The notes under the pieces: generated by a model | What the model saw: only the letters and a program-made list of their open reading frames with translations | Databases searched by the model: none | What the model was told of the DNA's origin: nothing | DNA from: UMGS755 sp045590535 | GTDB lineage: Bacteria; Bacillota; Clostridia; UBA1381; UBA9506 | Assembly (NCBI GenBank): GCA_045590535.1 | Contig: JAZNRE010000039.1 | Location: forward strand, 1 to 38,267 | DNA: 38,267 bases | Direction: 5' to 3' | In this document: positions 17,801 to 24,813 of the stretch, piece by piece | Layout of the letters: every line of letters begins with the position of its first letter | Position numbering within the stretch: the first letter of the stretch is position 1 | Translations under genes and position numbers: made by a program

Positions 17801-18565
17801 ATAGTCGGAAAGGGCATCCTTCACTCTTTCAGGCGCAGCGGAAGCATCAATGCTTTCAATTTCGGTTGCAAAGGTGGTGTGACGGCAATGGTCAGACCAA
17901 TATGTATCAATCATGCGCAGCTCTGTCAGTGACGGGTCACGCTTTTCGGTATTTTTAAAGTAATCACGGCAGAAGCGCAGGTCTTCATCATCCATGGCAA
18001 AGCCATAGGTTTTAATCAGGCCTGAAAGGGCGGCTTCGTCCATTGTGATAAAGCCGGTAACAACGGGTACATCCGCCGGGATGTCTGCCTTTGCATCTAA
18101 GCTTTCGGGCTTGTCGGCGGAAACCTCGTGAGCTTCTACAGGGTTGATATAATATTTCTTAACAGCCAAAAATTCCTCTTCGGTAAGCTTGCCCTCCAAC
18201 ACAATTACATGAGCAGCCTGCACGGCGGGGCGCTCTGCCTGGGTTAAAAGTTGAACACACTCTGCTGCAGAATCAGCCTGCTGGTCATACTGACCGGGAA
18301 GCAGTGCCGTTATAAAACAGAGTGCATCTTTAGGGATGGGGCAAACCTCATCATAGACATTATCCACCGGCGGCTCACTGAAAATGGTGGTGCGGGCTGC
18401 GGCAAACGCCTCGTCTGATACGCCCTGCACATCATAGCGCTGCAAAATGCGGACGCCGGTTAAGCCGGTTAGGTTCAGGTTTTCTTTCAGGTCTTTGTAA
18501 AGGCGCTTTGCCTCTACATCAAAGCCTTTCTTTTTTTCTACAAAAATTCGTCTGACTGTATTCAT
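14840..18565 (-). CDS. purL: Phosphoribosylformylglycinamidine synthase, single-chain
   Basis: Fourth step of de novo purine synthesis: converts FGAR to FGAM with ATP and glutamine. The 1241-aa chain is the fused clostridial form, in which purS-, purL- and purQ-like parts form one protein. The synthetase part shows YWSDHCRHTTFATEI, FKNETHNHPTEIEPFGGAAT and DFGAGGVSVAVGEL. The C-terminal glutaminase has PVFPGTNCEYDTEKAFR, IPGGFSAGDEPEGSGK and the nucleophile Cys in LGICNGFQAL, with the His of the triad in VSHGEGRF. GAAGGAG precedes the ATG. No other pur gene is nearby apart from punA. Confidence 0.96.
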   Translation of the reverse strand: MNTVRRIFVEKKKGFDVEAKRLYKDLKENLNLTGLTGVRILQRYDVQGVSDEAFAAARTTIFSEPPVDNVYDEVCPIPKDALCFITALLPGQYDQQADSAAECVQLLTQAERPAVQAAHVIVLEGKLTEEEFLAVKKYYINPVEAHEVSADKPESLDAKADIPADVPVVTGFITMDEAALSGLIKTYGFAMDDEDLRFCRDYFKNTEKRDPSLTELRMIDTYWSDHCRHTTFATEIESIDASAAPERVKDALSDYQAARQELYVGKNKTLCLMDLATIAVKKLKKDGYLKKLDQSEEINACSIEVTVDIDGKKEPWLIMFKNETHNHPTEIEPFGGAATCLGGAIRDPLSGRSYVYQAMRVTGSGDPRKTLAETLPGKLMQRKITTGAAAGYSSYGNQIGLATGQVTEIYDEGYVAKRMEIGAVIAAAPKKNVVRERPAADDVIILLGGRTGRDGCGGATGSSKAHDDHSLESCGAEVQKGNAPVERKLQRLFRKEEAAQLIKRCNDFGAGGVSVAVGELADGLFIDLDKVPKKYEGLDGTELAISESQERMAVVIAPENEKRFFELAKEENLEATRVAVVTEEPRLKMQWRGKLICDISREFLNTNGATKHTDVALSAPEAPAYFKPQPVADLKKAWLDTLADLNVCSQKGLCERFDASIGAGTVLMPFGGKYQLTPEDCMAAKVPTGGQTDTATLMSFGYQPRLAKESPFDGAVYAVIESLAKIVAAGGDRKEVYLTFQEYFPRLHNDPARWGLPFAALLGAYRAQTALGIGAIGGKDSMSGSFNDLDVPPTLVSFAVVPTSAKTVVSGALKETDSALWLIAPERSEDGLPNFCDVKAKYDALYDFIQKGLVRASYTVKEGGIAAAVSKMAFGSKIGAVLCESVKDTLFVPNLGAIIIETAAETEVPFGKKIGHTTKEQTITIGTTSLTIDEMLAVWRAPLESIFPTKAAAGEGAIPAFNGKSSCPTIAKSKIARPRVFIPVFPGTNCEYDTEKAFRNAGAQCDVFVLKNLTPADITDSVEQMVKRIGNSQIIMIPGGFSAGDEPEGSGKFIATVFRNPAIRDAVTALLEQRDGLMLGICNGFQALIKLGLVPYGKICDLEPDSPTLTYNAIGRHVSQMVNTRVASCLSPWLSLSQVGDIHTVPVSHGEGRFVASEEWVKRLAENGQIATQYVDLGGTPTYETAFNPNGSVCAIEGITSPDGRILGKMAHSERRGDQIAKNIYGDQDQKIFQSGVAYFK

Positions 18566-18597
18566 GCTGTGCTCCTTCGTAATATTATATTCCTTAT

Positions 18598-19194
18598 TTA
18601 AACTTCATTAAAAGCGGTTAAAACGCCGCTTGCGTTTTCATCAATCTTCACCCGGCAAATGCCGCCGTTGTTTACCTGAAACCGCCACGAGCCTTCAATG
18701 CCCATACCCAAAAGATAGGCCAAAATGCAACGGATGGTGCCTAGGTGCGAAACCACAACAACCGAACCTTCCTGGTGCTTTTTCAAAAGCTCATTGATGG
18801 CTTCGGTGCAGCGGTCATAAACCTGTCTGGCACTTTCACCACCGGGAATGGCATAATCGGCTAAATCTTGTTGCCAGGCTGAATATTCGGCCTCAAACTC
18901 TACCTTAATGTCATCCACAGCCATGTTCTCCCAAATGCCAAAGCGCCGTTCACACAAATCATAAATTGTTTCCACCGGCATGCCGTGAGGCTGTGCGATG
19001 GCCTCGGCCGTTTCACTTGCCCGCCGCAAAGGGCTGGTGTAAATGGCGTCCGGTCTTTGCAGGGCAAAGACTCTTGAAAGGGAATGGGCCTGTCTACGGC
19101 CCCGTTCTGTCAGGGGCAGGTCTGTTGTGCCCAGGGCGGTGGGACGCAGATTGCCTGCCGTCTCGCCGTGCCGGATTAAAATAAGCTCTAACAT
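18598..19194 (-). CDS. Histidine phosphatase family protein (CobC/phosphoglycerate mutase-like)
   Basis: The phosphate-binding RHG motif is R8-H9-G10 in LILIRHGETAGN, with E82 (LCERRFGIWE) as likely acid and H150 in VVVSHLGTIRC as second catalytic His. 198 aa is typical of the alpha-ribazole phosphatase/GpmB-like branch. The CERRFGIWEN segment is closer to the small-molecule phosphatases than to glycolytic mutases. The substrate is unresolved, and no cobalamin genes are near. The gene begins behind AAGAAGGTG and a weak promoter at 19225-19254. purL follows 32 bases after its stop. Confidence 0.85.
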   Translation of the reverse strand: MLELILIRHGETAGNLRPTALGTTDLPLTERGRRQAHSLSRVFALQRPDAIYTSPLRRASETAEAIAQPHGMPVETIYDLCERRFGIWENMAVDDIKVEFEAEYSAWQQDLADYAIPGGESARQVYDRCTEAINELLKKHQEGSVVVVSHLGTIRCILAYLLGMGIEGSWRFQVNNGGICRVKIDENASGVLTAFNEV

Positions 19195-19224
19195 TTCAGT
19201 AACACCTTCTTACCATACATTTGT

Positions 19225-19254
19225 TATGTATTCATAAAAATTTACTTTATGCAA
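19225..19254 (-). promoter_or_regulatory. Weak promoter upstream of the histidine phosphatase gene
   Basis: Read on the - strand: TTGCAT, 18 bases, TACATA. The -10 overlaps an inverted repeat ATACAT-TTGTT-ATGTAT (19215-19231) that could be an operator. Promoter strength is doubtful. Confidence 0.4.
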
Positions 19255-19280
19255 AAGAACTCGTTTTGTTGCCCGTCGCC

Positions 19281-20155
19281 TTATTCTTTTGACAGGCTCA
19301 AGGCGACCACCGATGCCAAAATCAGCAAAATGCCGATAAAGGAAGGCAGGCTTAACGCCTCGTGGAACACAACCACACTCAAGAGGGTGGCTGTCATTGG
19401 CTCAACGGAGCCTAGCGCAGTAGCCGTCCCGGCCGGCAGGTGCTTCATGCCCATGGTGTAAAGCAAATAGGGCAGCGCACAGGTGATAACACCCACGCCT
19501 ATGGCCAGGGGAATCATGGGGGCGGGGTTTGCTGCAATGCCCTTTATAAGCATCACAGGGTTTGCCGTTACCGCTGAAAAAAAGCTGAAAACATAAAGCA
19601 GTAAGCCGCTGCTGTAACGGGATTGTTGCCACGACGCATGGCCCACTTGGTGAAAATATTATAAGCCGTGTAAGAAACGCCGGATAAAAGACCGGTTACA
19701 ATGCCGATGGTGCTGAACTTGGCGTCACCCACAATGCCGGTGACCAGTCCGCAGCCTGCCAGCATGGCAAAAACGGCAACACCTTTGGGAAGGGTTAATT
19801 TTTCACCAAAGAGAATTACCGAAACAACCATGACCATAACCGGAGAAGTGTACATCAAAATAACTGCTACGGACAAAGAGGCGGTTGCCATGGAATAATA
19901 ATAAAAAGTTGAAGTGAGAAAGAGGAACAAACCGCAGGCGGCAAATATTGCCACCTCCCGCAGTTTTGTTTTAAACATCTCACGGTTTTTCAAAAACAAA
20001 AATCCGCAAATGATAATGCCTGCCACAATGTTTCGTGTGGCTGAAAGCTGCGCCGGATTTAGCTCACCAAAGGTTTTCAGCAGCGTGAAAAACACCCCGG
20101 AAGTGCCCCAAAGGGCGCCGGCTAATATGATGTAAAACAACGATAATTTCTTCAT
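19281..20155 (-). pseudogene. EamA/DMT family transporter, interrupted by a one-base frameshift
   Basis: Ten-helix drug/metabolite transporter of the EamA family in two frames. The N-terminal part (20155 to about 19580) begins MKKLSLFYIILAGALWGTSG and carries six helices; the C-terminal part (to 19281) reads FFSAVTANPVMLIKG through PAGTATALGSVEPMTATLLS to the final helix. The frames meet at a run of seven A on the + strand (19577-19583; T on the coding strand). One extra base there would give continuous S-A-F-F-S-A-V-T-A-N-P. Either the gene is a fresh pseudogene, it is phase-variable, or the run is mis-sequenced. Shine-Dalgarno is weak (GGGGA, 13-14 bases upstream). It lies 34 bases downstream of dacF. 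Confidence 0.85.
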
Positions 20156-20189
20156 GCTTCGTTTTTATCCCCAAGTCTTTTTGTGATGC

Positions 20190-21491
20190 TTACTGATAAA
20201 AGTTTCTGCGGGCCTGCTCTCTTCGTTTTTCCCGGGCGATGCGGCGTTTTTTGGCCTCGTGCATGGAGTGCAGCAGCGAAAGAACAACAAAGAGCGCCAA
20301 GGGAATCATAACCCAGGGACCAAAAATGAAATTGAAAAGGCTGACAAAAATCATTTTGAAAAAGCTGCGCCCAATATCCTGGGTGGCAACCAAATCAACT
20401 GAGCCGATCTCATCACCGTCATAATAATAAGTCAGCCGACCCAACACATCTCCTTTTTTAACCGGTGCCACAATGTTTTCTTCTGCCACGCTGTCGGTTG
20501 TGAGCTTTGCCTTGTCATAGCCCTTTGGCAGCAAAACCTCAAGAGGCTCTTTGGCGGATAAAATCACCTGGTCGGTACCTCGACCCCATTTAATGTCGTG
20601 GGTTGTTACAATGTCGCTTGTGTTGGAAACCGTTTGCAAGGAATAGGCGCCAAAGGCATAATCAAAAAGCGCCATTGTATCTAAAAACGAATAATTGCCT
20701 TCATATTCCACCGGAGCCGAAAGGGTAACACAGAAAAAGCCCCGACCGCCCCGCTCTGCATAAGAGGCAAGGCATGAGCCTGCATCGCTGGTGTGACCTG
20801 TTTTGATGCCGGCGGCACCATTATAAACATAGCGGTGGTCCCGGAACTGATTCACCAAACAGTTGCTGTTGGATAAAATGCGTGGTTCTGTGTATTTATT
20901 TGTGGGCGGGATTTCATAAGTGGCGGTGGCCACTATTTGACGGATTAAGGGATGTTCCATTGCCGCAACAGACAGAGTGAGCAAATCTCTTGCTGTGGTG
21001 TAATGCTCTTCGTCATGATAGCCGTGGGCGTTAACAAAGTGCGTGTTCGTCATGCCCAGCTCAGCCGCCCGAACATTCATGGCGTCTACAAAGGCCGAAA
21101 GCTCACCGGAGACCGCTTCGCCCAGGGCGTTGGCCGCATCGTTTGCCGAGTGGACCAAAAGGCCGTATAAAAGCTGCTCAACGGTTAAAACCTCTCCGTT
21201 TAAAAGGCCCATGTTGCTGCCGTCACGGTCAATATCAATGGCTGTTTCGCTAATGGTCAGTTCTTTTTGGGGGTCTAAATTTTCAACCGCCAAAAGAGCC
21301 GTCATAATTTTTGTGGTGCTGGCCGGATATAATTTTTTGTCTGCATCTTTTTCATACAAAATCCGTCCGCTGTCTTCGTGCATTAAAATGGCCGAAGCCG
21401 ATTTAATGTCCGGTGCTTTTGTCTCGGCAAAAGCGCTACCACAAGAAAAAATAATGCCTGCTATTAAAAGAAATGCCACCACTTTTCGCAT
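20190..21491 (-). CDS. dacF: D-alanyl-D-alanine carboxypeptidase, S11 family (DacF-like)
   Basis: Trims the terminal D-Ala from peptidoglycan stem peptides outside the membrane. The start is set at ATG 21491 because it gives a clean signal peptide (VVAFLLIAGIIFSCGSAFA, cleavage near A22); an upstream in-frame TTG at 21536 would add a charged extension. Ribosome-binding site is weak. Motifs are complete: S58-T-T-K61, S115-A-N117 and K230-T-G232. A C-terminal helix (WVMIPLALFVVLSLLHSM) followed by a basic tail anchors it, as in PBP5-type enzymes. YtxC nearby fits a sporulation-linked DacF role, though a vegetative DacA role cannot be excluded. Confidence 0.9.
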   Translation of the reverse strand: MRKVVAFLLIAGIIFSCGSAFAETKAPDIKSASAILMHEDSGRILYEKDADKKLYPASTTKIMTALLAVENLDPQKELTISETAIDIDRDGSNMGLLNGEVLTVEQLLYGLLVHSANDAANALGEAVSGELSAFVDAMNVRAAELGMTNTHFVNAHGYHDEEHYTTARDLLTLSVAAMEHPLIRQIVATATYEIPPTNKYTEPRILSNSNCLVNQFRDHRYVYNGAAGIKTGHTSDAGSCLASYAERGGRGFFCVTLSAPVEYEGNYSFLDTMALFDYAFGAYSLQTVSNTSDIVTTHDIKWGRGTDQVILSAKEPLEVLLPKGYDKAKLTTDSVAEENIVAPVKKGDVLGRLTYYYDGDEIGSVDLVATQDIGRSFFKMIFVSLFNFIFGPWVMIPLALFVVLSLLHSMHEAKKRRIAREKRREQARRNFYQ

Positions 21492-21601
21492 GTCGAACCC
21501 ACAACCTATCTTTTTTACTAAAAGCACCCTTTGCAAACCCTAGGAATTTCAATTTTGTAAGGACTTTTTAATCGGTTTACAAAAAAATACTTCCATTATT
21601 T

Positions 21602-21630
21602 ATTGTACCACATTTTAGGGGCACTGTCAA
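21602..21630 (-). promoter_or_regulatory. Sigma-A promoter of dacF
   Basis: On the - strand: TTGACA, exactly 17 bases, TACAAT. Transcription would start near 21595, about 100 bases before the chosen start. No sporulation sigma-factor consensus is evident. Confidence 0.8.
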
Positions 21631-21757
21631 TGAAGTACCGGTGGGTTTTGTCGAAAAAGCGTTCTCCATTAAAGGCAAAAAAAGAACATTCTTTCACTTT
21701 TGTGCATTATGACCAAAACTTTTTGATTTCATTTGTTGCGTTTGTTAAATGAGTGTA

Positions 21758-21786
21758 TTGCAAAAAAAGTCGAATCGTGTTAGAAT
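21758..21786 (+). promoter_or_regulatory. Orphan sigma-A promoter on the + strand
   Basis: TTGCAA (21758-21763), 17 bases, TAGAAT (21781-21786). It points away from dacF toward a terminator 80 bases on, with no gene between. Confidence 0.65.
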
Positions 21787-21792
21787 AAAATT

Positions 21793-21891
21793 ACACCACA
21801 ACAAACACAACAACCAAATTTTTTCATTTTCCCTCCTTTAGGTAATAAAGGAACATTTATGGATTAAAGGCCGTTTTTACGGCCTTTTTTT
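21793..21891 (+). ncRNA. Candidate small RNA (~100 nt)
   Basis: A promoter and an intrinsic terminator enclose about 100 bases without a proper ORF. The 5' third is A/C-rich and unstructured (ACCACAACAAACACAACAACC-like). It is followed by a C-rich CCCTCC (21831-21836) and a 7-bp hairpin TCCTTTA-GGTAA-TAAAGGA (21834-21852). The right arm AAAGGA would serve as a Shine-Dalgarno for the two-codon frame ATG-GAT-TAA (21859-21867), so it is sequestered. It lies alone between dacF and ytxC, both on the other strand. A base-pairing RNA with a C-rich, Shine-Dalgarno-binding segment is one reading; a decayed leader is the other. No known RNA family recognised. Confidence 0.45.
21866..21891 (+). terminator. 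Intrinsic terminator of the small-RNA candidate
   Basis: AAAGGCCGT and ACGGCCTTT form a 9-bp stem around TTTT, followed by a run of T. Confidence 0.85.
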
Positions 21892-21916
21892 CTTTTACTT
21901 TTTGCATACACACATA

Positions 21917-21953
21917 AAAAACGAGCTCGAAACTTGGTTTCGGGCTCGTTTTT
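21917..21953 (-). terminator. Intrinsic terminator after ytxC
   Basis: A 17-bp stem (AAAAACGAGCTCGAAAC with GTTTCGGGCTCGTTTTT, one mismatch/wobble) around TTG begins 5 bases beyond the ytxC stop, with T runs on both strands. It could stop transcription in both directions. Confidence 0.88.
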
Positions 21954-21957
21954 CTCT

Positions 21958-22797
21958 TCATTTATTTTTCTCGCACAATGGGCATCCGCTGCAATATTCC
22001 ATCTCCCCGTCAAACACACGGGAAATGGTTGTAAACAGCTCGTGGTTACGGATGTTTTCTTTGTGGTGAACCACAATTTTTTGCGGCGCCAAGGTGATGA
22101 GCACACTGATGAGCAAATCGTCATAAGCCTCTTCGGTGAGCAAGACCTCACCCTCTAAAAAATCGGCAAAGCAGCGGGCGGTTATGTCGTTTTTTTCTTT
22201 GTCTAAAATTCGGTAGCCGCCCCTTTTGCTCACAAAAATGTGCACCTTTTCAGGTCTTGGCGTTTGCATGTTTACAAAATATTTTAAAAGCCCCACAAAT
22301 TCTTCATATTCTTTGTGGGCAAGGTGTTGCTCAACTAAGCTTGAGGCCAATTGCTCTAAAAGAGCTTCATAATTTTTCAGTCGAAAGGCCACAAAACCGT
22401 CTAAAAACATGGTTTTATTGTCCTGCAGGTAGTCATAAACACTTAAAAGCACCGCCTGCTTGCGGGCGTTGTAACCAATTTTAGAGTCATCACTTACCAT
22501 TTCAATACTTTTTAGGATTTCTCTTTTTTCAATGGGGGAAAGCTCTTTGTAGGTAGTTTCTAAAATGCGACGAAGCAGCCTGGTTTCATAACGGTCAATG
22601 ATATATTCTGCCACAACATTGACATATTGCTCTAAAACAAAGGCGTCGTCTGCAGGATTAAATTCAATGTATGTTACCGTTTTTTCTGCCTCGTCTTTTG
22701 AAACAGAAATCGGAAAAACACATTCGGGATGGTTATATAGCCTGGTTTGAATCAGGTTTGAATCGCCCTTTATCCCCAATGTGATGCGGTCAAACAC
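21958..22797 (-). CDS. ytxC: YtxC family sporulation-associated protein
   Basis: 279 aa, soluble, mainly helical. It matches my memory of the clostridial/bacillar YtxC family through segments such as VVAEYIIDRYETRLLRRIL and YFVNMQTPRPEKVHIFVS followed by ITARCFADFLEGEVLLTEEAYDDLLISVL. The biochemical function is unknown; the family is tied to spore formers. The extreme C-terminus CSGCPLCEKNK has C-x2-C-x2-C, a possible metal site. GGAAGGAG precedes the ATG. It follows the DUF6873 gene by 54 bases and ends at a strong terminator, so the two form a transcription unit. Confidence 0.8.
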   Translation of the reverse strand: MFDRITLGIKGDSNLIQTRLYNHPECVFPISVSKDEAEKTVTYIEFNPADDAFVLEQYVNVVAEYIIDRYETRLLRRILETTYKELSPIEKREILKSIEMVSDDSKIGYNARKQAVLLSVYDYLQDNKTMFLDGFVAFRLKNYEALLEQLASSLVEQHLAHKEYEEFVGLLKYFVNMQTPRPEKVHIFVSKRGGYRILDKEKNDITARCFADFLEGEVLLTEEAYDDLLISVLITLAPQKIVVHHKENIRNHELFTTISRVFDGEMEYCSGCPLCEKNK

Positions 22798-22851
22798 ATG
22801 GGTTCACTCCTTCCGAAAAGAATGGTGTTAGTTTGTCATTATTTTTTCTTT

Positions 22852-23568
22852 TTATGCAGAGAAATCGATGGCAAAAATCGTGCCCACATCCATGAGCGGT
22901 CGACCGGGCAATTCACGAACTTTAAAGCCTCGCTGCAAAATGAAGTCTCTGATTTGTGCTCCGTCCGGGTGGGTGTCTAATCCGCCGAAAAATGCCACGG
23001 TTTTTTCTTCTAAAATTCCGGCGGCACCACCAATAAAGCCATAGTCATAACCCGGCAGCTGAACATGCCCCGGGCAAATGGTTAAAACCGAAAGGCCCAC
23101 GCCCGCTGCCGCCTTGCTGATGGAGGGGTCTGCGGTGATAATGCCACCCTCGACCGCCAGTGCACTGCAGCGACTGTAGCCCTGCCCAACCTGTATTTTT
23201 TGAACAGACTCATTCTGCAGGGCTTCTGCAATTTTTTCCTCGGTTTCATCCCAGCGGGCAAAGGCAACGCCCCCGACCGATAATACATTATATGCAATGT
23301 CCTGGGGATAGTCACAAAAAACCTGCTTTTTGCCTTGTACCAAACGAATGCCAAAAGGCGACAAAAGTCGGCTGTAGCCCTCATAAACTGTAGGCTCGCA
23401 AATAACCTCCCCAAAAGTGCTCTGAAACAGAACCATGTCAGGATGAAAGGAAACCGGCTCGGCAAGATTTTCACACCGCACCGAGGGCAAAACCGTGCAG
23501 GACTTGTCAAAAAGCGCCAGGGCTTCTTCATAATACCGCTGGTCCACAATGTAAATTCGCTTGCGCAT
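22852..23568 (-). CDS. DUF6873 family GME-fold protein
   Basis: The 238-aa product has SALAVEGGIITADPSISKA and then LSVLTICPGHVQLPGYDYGF followed by IGGAAG, the pattern of the DUF6873 family. That family is assigned to the guanidino-group-modifying (amidinotransferase/dimethylarginase) beta/alpha propeller fold. The substrate is unknown. Other Asp/His/Cys positions of classic GME enzymes cannot be confirmed by eye. The start is behind GAGAGGAGGGG, and transcription would run from the divergent promoter at 23628-23656. It is probably co-expressed with ytxC. Confidence 0.75.
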   Translation of the reverse strand: MRKRIYIVDQRYYEEALALFDKSCTVLPSVRCENLAEPVSFHPDMVLFQSTFGEVICEPTVYEGYSRLLSPFGIRLVQGKKQVFCDYPQDIAYNVLSVGGVAFARWDETEEKIAEALQNESVQKIQVGQGYSRCSALAVEGGIITADPSISKAAAGVGLSVLTICPGHVQLPGYDYGFIGGAAGILEEKTVAFFGGLDTHPDGAQIRDFILQRGFKVRELPGRPLMDVGTIFAIDFSA

Positions 23569-23606
23569 AAAACACCCCTCCTCTCTCTTTAAAAATCAGT
23601 TTTCTC

Positions 23607-23635
23607 TTGTATTTGACCGATAAAGTAAGTATAAT
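23607..23635 (+). promoter_or_regulatory. Promoter of the DJ-1 family gene
   Basis: TTGTAT (23607-23612), 17 bases, TATAAT (23630-23635). Its -10 overlaps the -10 of the opposite-facing promoter. Confidence 0.6.
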
Positions 23636-23656
23636 ATAAGCATAAAGAAAAGTCAA
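23628..23656 (-). promoter_or_regulatory. Divergent promoter of the DUF6873-ytxC unit
   Basis: On the - strand: TTGACT, 17 bases, TATACT. It shares four bases (23630-23633) with the -10 of the + strand promoter. Confidence 0.65.
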
Positions 23657-23673
23657 CGAAAGGAAAATTTGAC

Positions 23674-24210
23674 ATGACCTATGTATTTTTAGCTGAAGGC
23701 TTTGAAGAGATTGAAGCCCTCTCCGTTGTGGATATTCTGCGCCGCTTAGGGCTTTTGGTTAAAACGGTTTCCATTACCGAAAATGTGCAGGTTACCGGCT
23801 CTCACGGCATACCCGTTATGGCCGATACCACCTTGGATGCTGTGGATTTTGACAGCGCCCGGGCGCTTGTGCTCCCCGGCGGACTCCCCGGCTCTGACCA
23901 TCTGCAAAACTGTAAGCCCTTGGGCGAAGCGCTTTGCCAGGCTAACGAGGCCGGCAAAATTGTGGCCGCTATTTGCGCGGCTCCCAAGGTTTTGGGCGCT
24001 TTGGGCTTGACAAAAAACAAAAAAGCGACCTGCTATCCCGGTTATGAGCCCGAGCTTTTGGGCGCAACGCCAGTGCAGGATAAGGTGGTTTGCGACGGTA
24101 ACCTCATCACCTCACGGGGTGCCGGCACTGCTTGTGATTTTGCTTTTGCTCTGGCAAGCGCCCTGGGGGCTGACCCGGATCCCGTGCGCAAGGGTATGCT
24201 TTTTGATTAA
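23674..24210 (+). CDS. DJ-1/PfpI family protein (YajL/ThiJ-like)
   Basis: Class I glutamine amidotransferase-like fold. The nucleophile elbow is IVAAICAAPKVLGALG with C101, and the DJ-1-type acidic partner is E14 in AEGFEEIEALS. 178 aa is family-typical. Members have been reported as glyoxalase III, protein deglycase or oxidative-stress protein; which activity applies here cannot be told. GAAAGGAAA precedes ATG 23674. The gene is transcribed divergently from DUF6873-ytxC and followed by two small hairpins, so it appears monocistronic. Confidence 0.88.
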   Translation: MTYVFLAEGFEEIEALSVVDILRRLGLLVKTVSITENVQVTGSHGIPVMADTTLDAVDFDSARALVLPGGLPGSDHLQNCKPLGEALCQANEAGKIVAAICAAPKVLGALGLTKNKKATCYPGYEPELLGATPVQDKVVCDGNLITSRGAGTACDFAFALASALGADPDPVRKGMLFD

Positions 24211-24250
24211 ATACAACCTTTTGGTTGTATTTGTGAAAGGTTTTCACAAA
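24211..24250 (+). terminator. Two adjacent hairpins after the DJ-1 gene
   Basis: ATACAACC-TTTT-GGTTGTAT starts directly after the stop codon. A second hairpin TTTGTGAA/TTCACAAA (24230-24250) follows. U tracts are short, so termination may be partial. Confidence 0.5.
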
Positions 24251-24254
24251 GCTA

Positions 24255-24283
24255 TTGATAAATTTGGGAAAAGAAGGTATAAT
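24255..24283 (+). promoter_or_regulatory. Sigma-A promoter of the yajC-scf region
   Basis: TTGATA (24255-24260), 17 bases, TATAAT (24278-24283), 95 bases before the yajC start. Confidence 0.75.
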
Positions 24284-24377
24284 TAAAGATGCTATCTTTC
24301 TGCCTCTTTGGGCAGAACCACTGCATATTGCCGTTTTGTTAAAACCGCATTATGCCAATATTTTTGGAGGTGTTTAT

Positions 24378-24731
24378 ATGCTTTCTGTATTTGCAGAGCC
24401 CGTGGCAAACGGCGCAGCGCAGGCAGGAGAAGCTGCACAGGCCGGCCCTATGAGCCTTATCGCAAGCTTTCTTCCTATGATTCTTTTGATTGTGGTCTTT
24501 TATTTTCTCTTAATCAGACCCCAGCGTAAGAGAGATAAAGAAAACAGAGAAATGCTCGCAAACTTAAAAGTTGGCGATGAAATTATCACCATTGGCGGTA
24601 TTGTTGGCACAATCACCAAGATTAAAGATGAAAAAATTGTGATTGAAACCGGCACAAAAACCGAAAAACAGCTTATGACTTTAGAGCGTTGGGCTGTTCG
24701 CAGCGTAGAAAAGAAGCTGTCTGCTGACTAA
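24378..24731 (+). CDS. yajC: YajC, Sec translocon accessory subunit
   Basis: GGAGG at 24366-24370 fixes ATG 24378; the open frame upstream is leader. The 117-aa protein has a short outside segment, one membrane helix (SFLPMILLIVVFYFLLIRP, about residues 30-48) followed by the hallmark RPQRKRDKE, then the cytosolic domain NLKVGDEIITIGGIVGTI. YajC binds SecDF-SecYEG during protein export. In many Clostridia secD and secF lie in this neighbourhood after scfB; here they are not within the window. Confidence 0.93.
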   Translation: MLSVFAEPVANGAAQAGEAAQAGPMSLIASFLPMILLIVVFYFLLIRPQRKRDKENREMLANLKVGDEIITIGGIVGTITKIKDEKIVIETGTKTEKQLMTLERWAVRSVEKKLSAD

Positions 24732-24813
24732 GCTTTTCTTTCTTGTTTGTCCGGCATAATTCCTGCTTTCTTGGCATAGAGTTTTAATAACTCGATGTTG
24801 GGAGGAATTAAGC

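Noticed and set aside
14811..18597. Purine riboswitch or PurR box before purL or punA
   Set aside because: Gaps are 29-32 bases, too short for a riboswitch, and no recognisable element is visible.
21492..21536. Longer DacF with TTG start at 21536
   Set aside because: It would put a charged stretch before the signal peptide; ATG 21491 gives a standard secretion signal.
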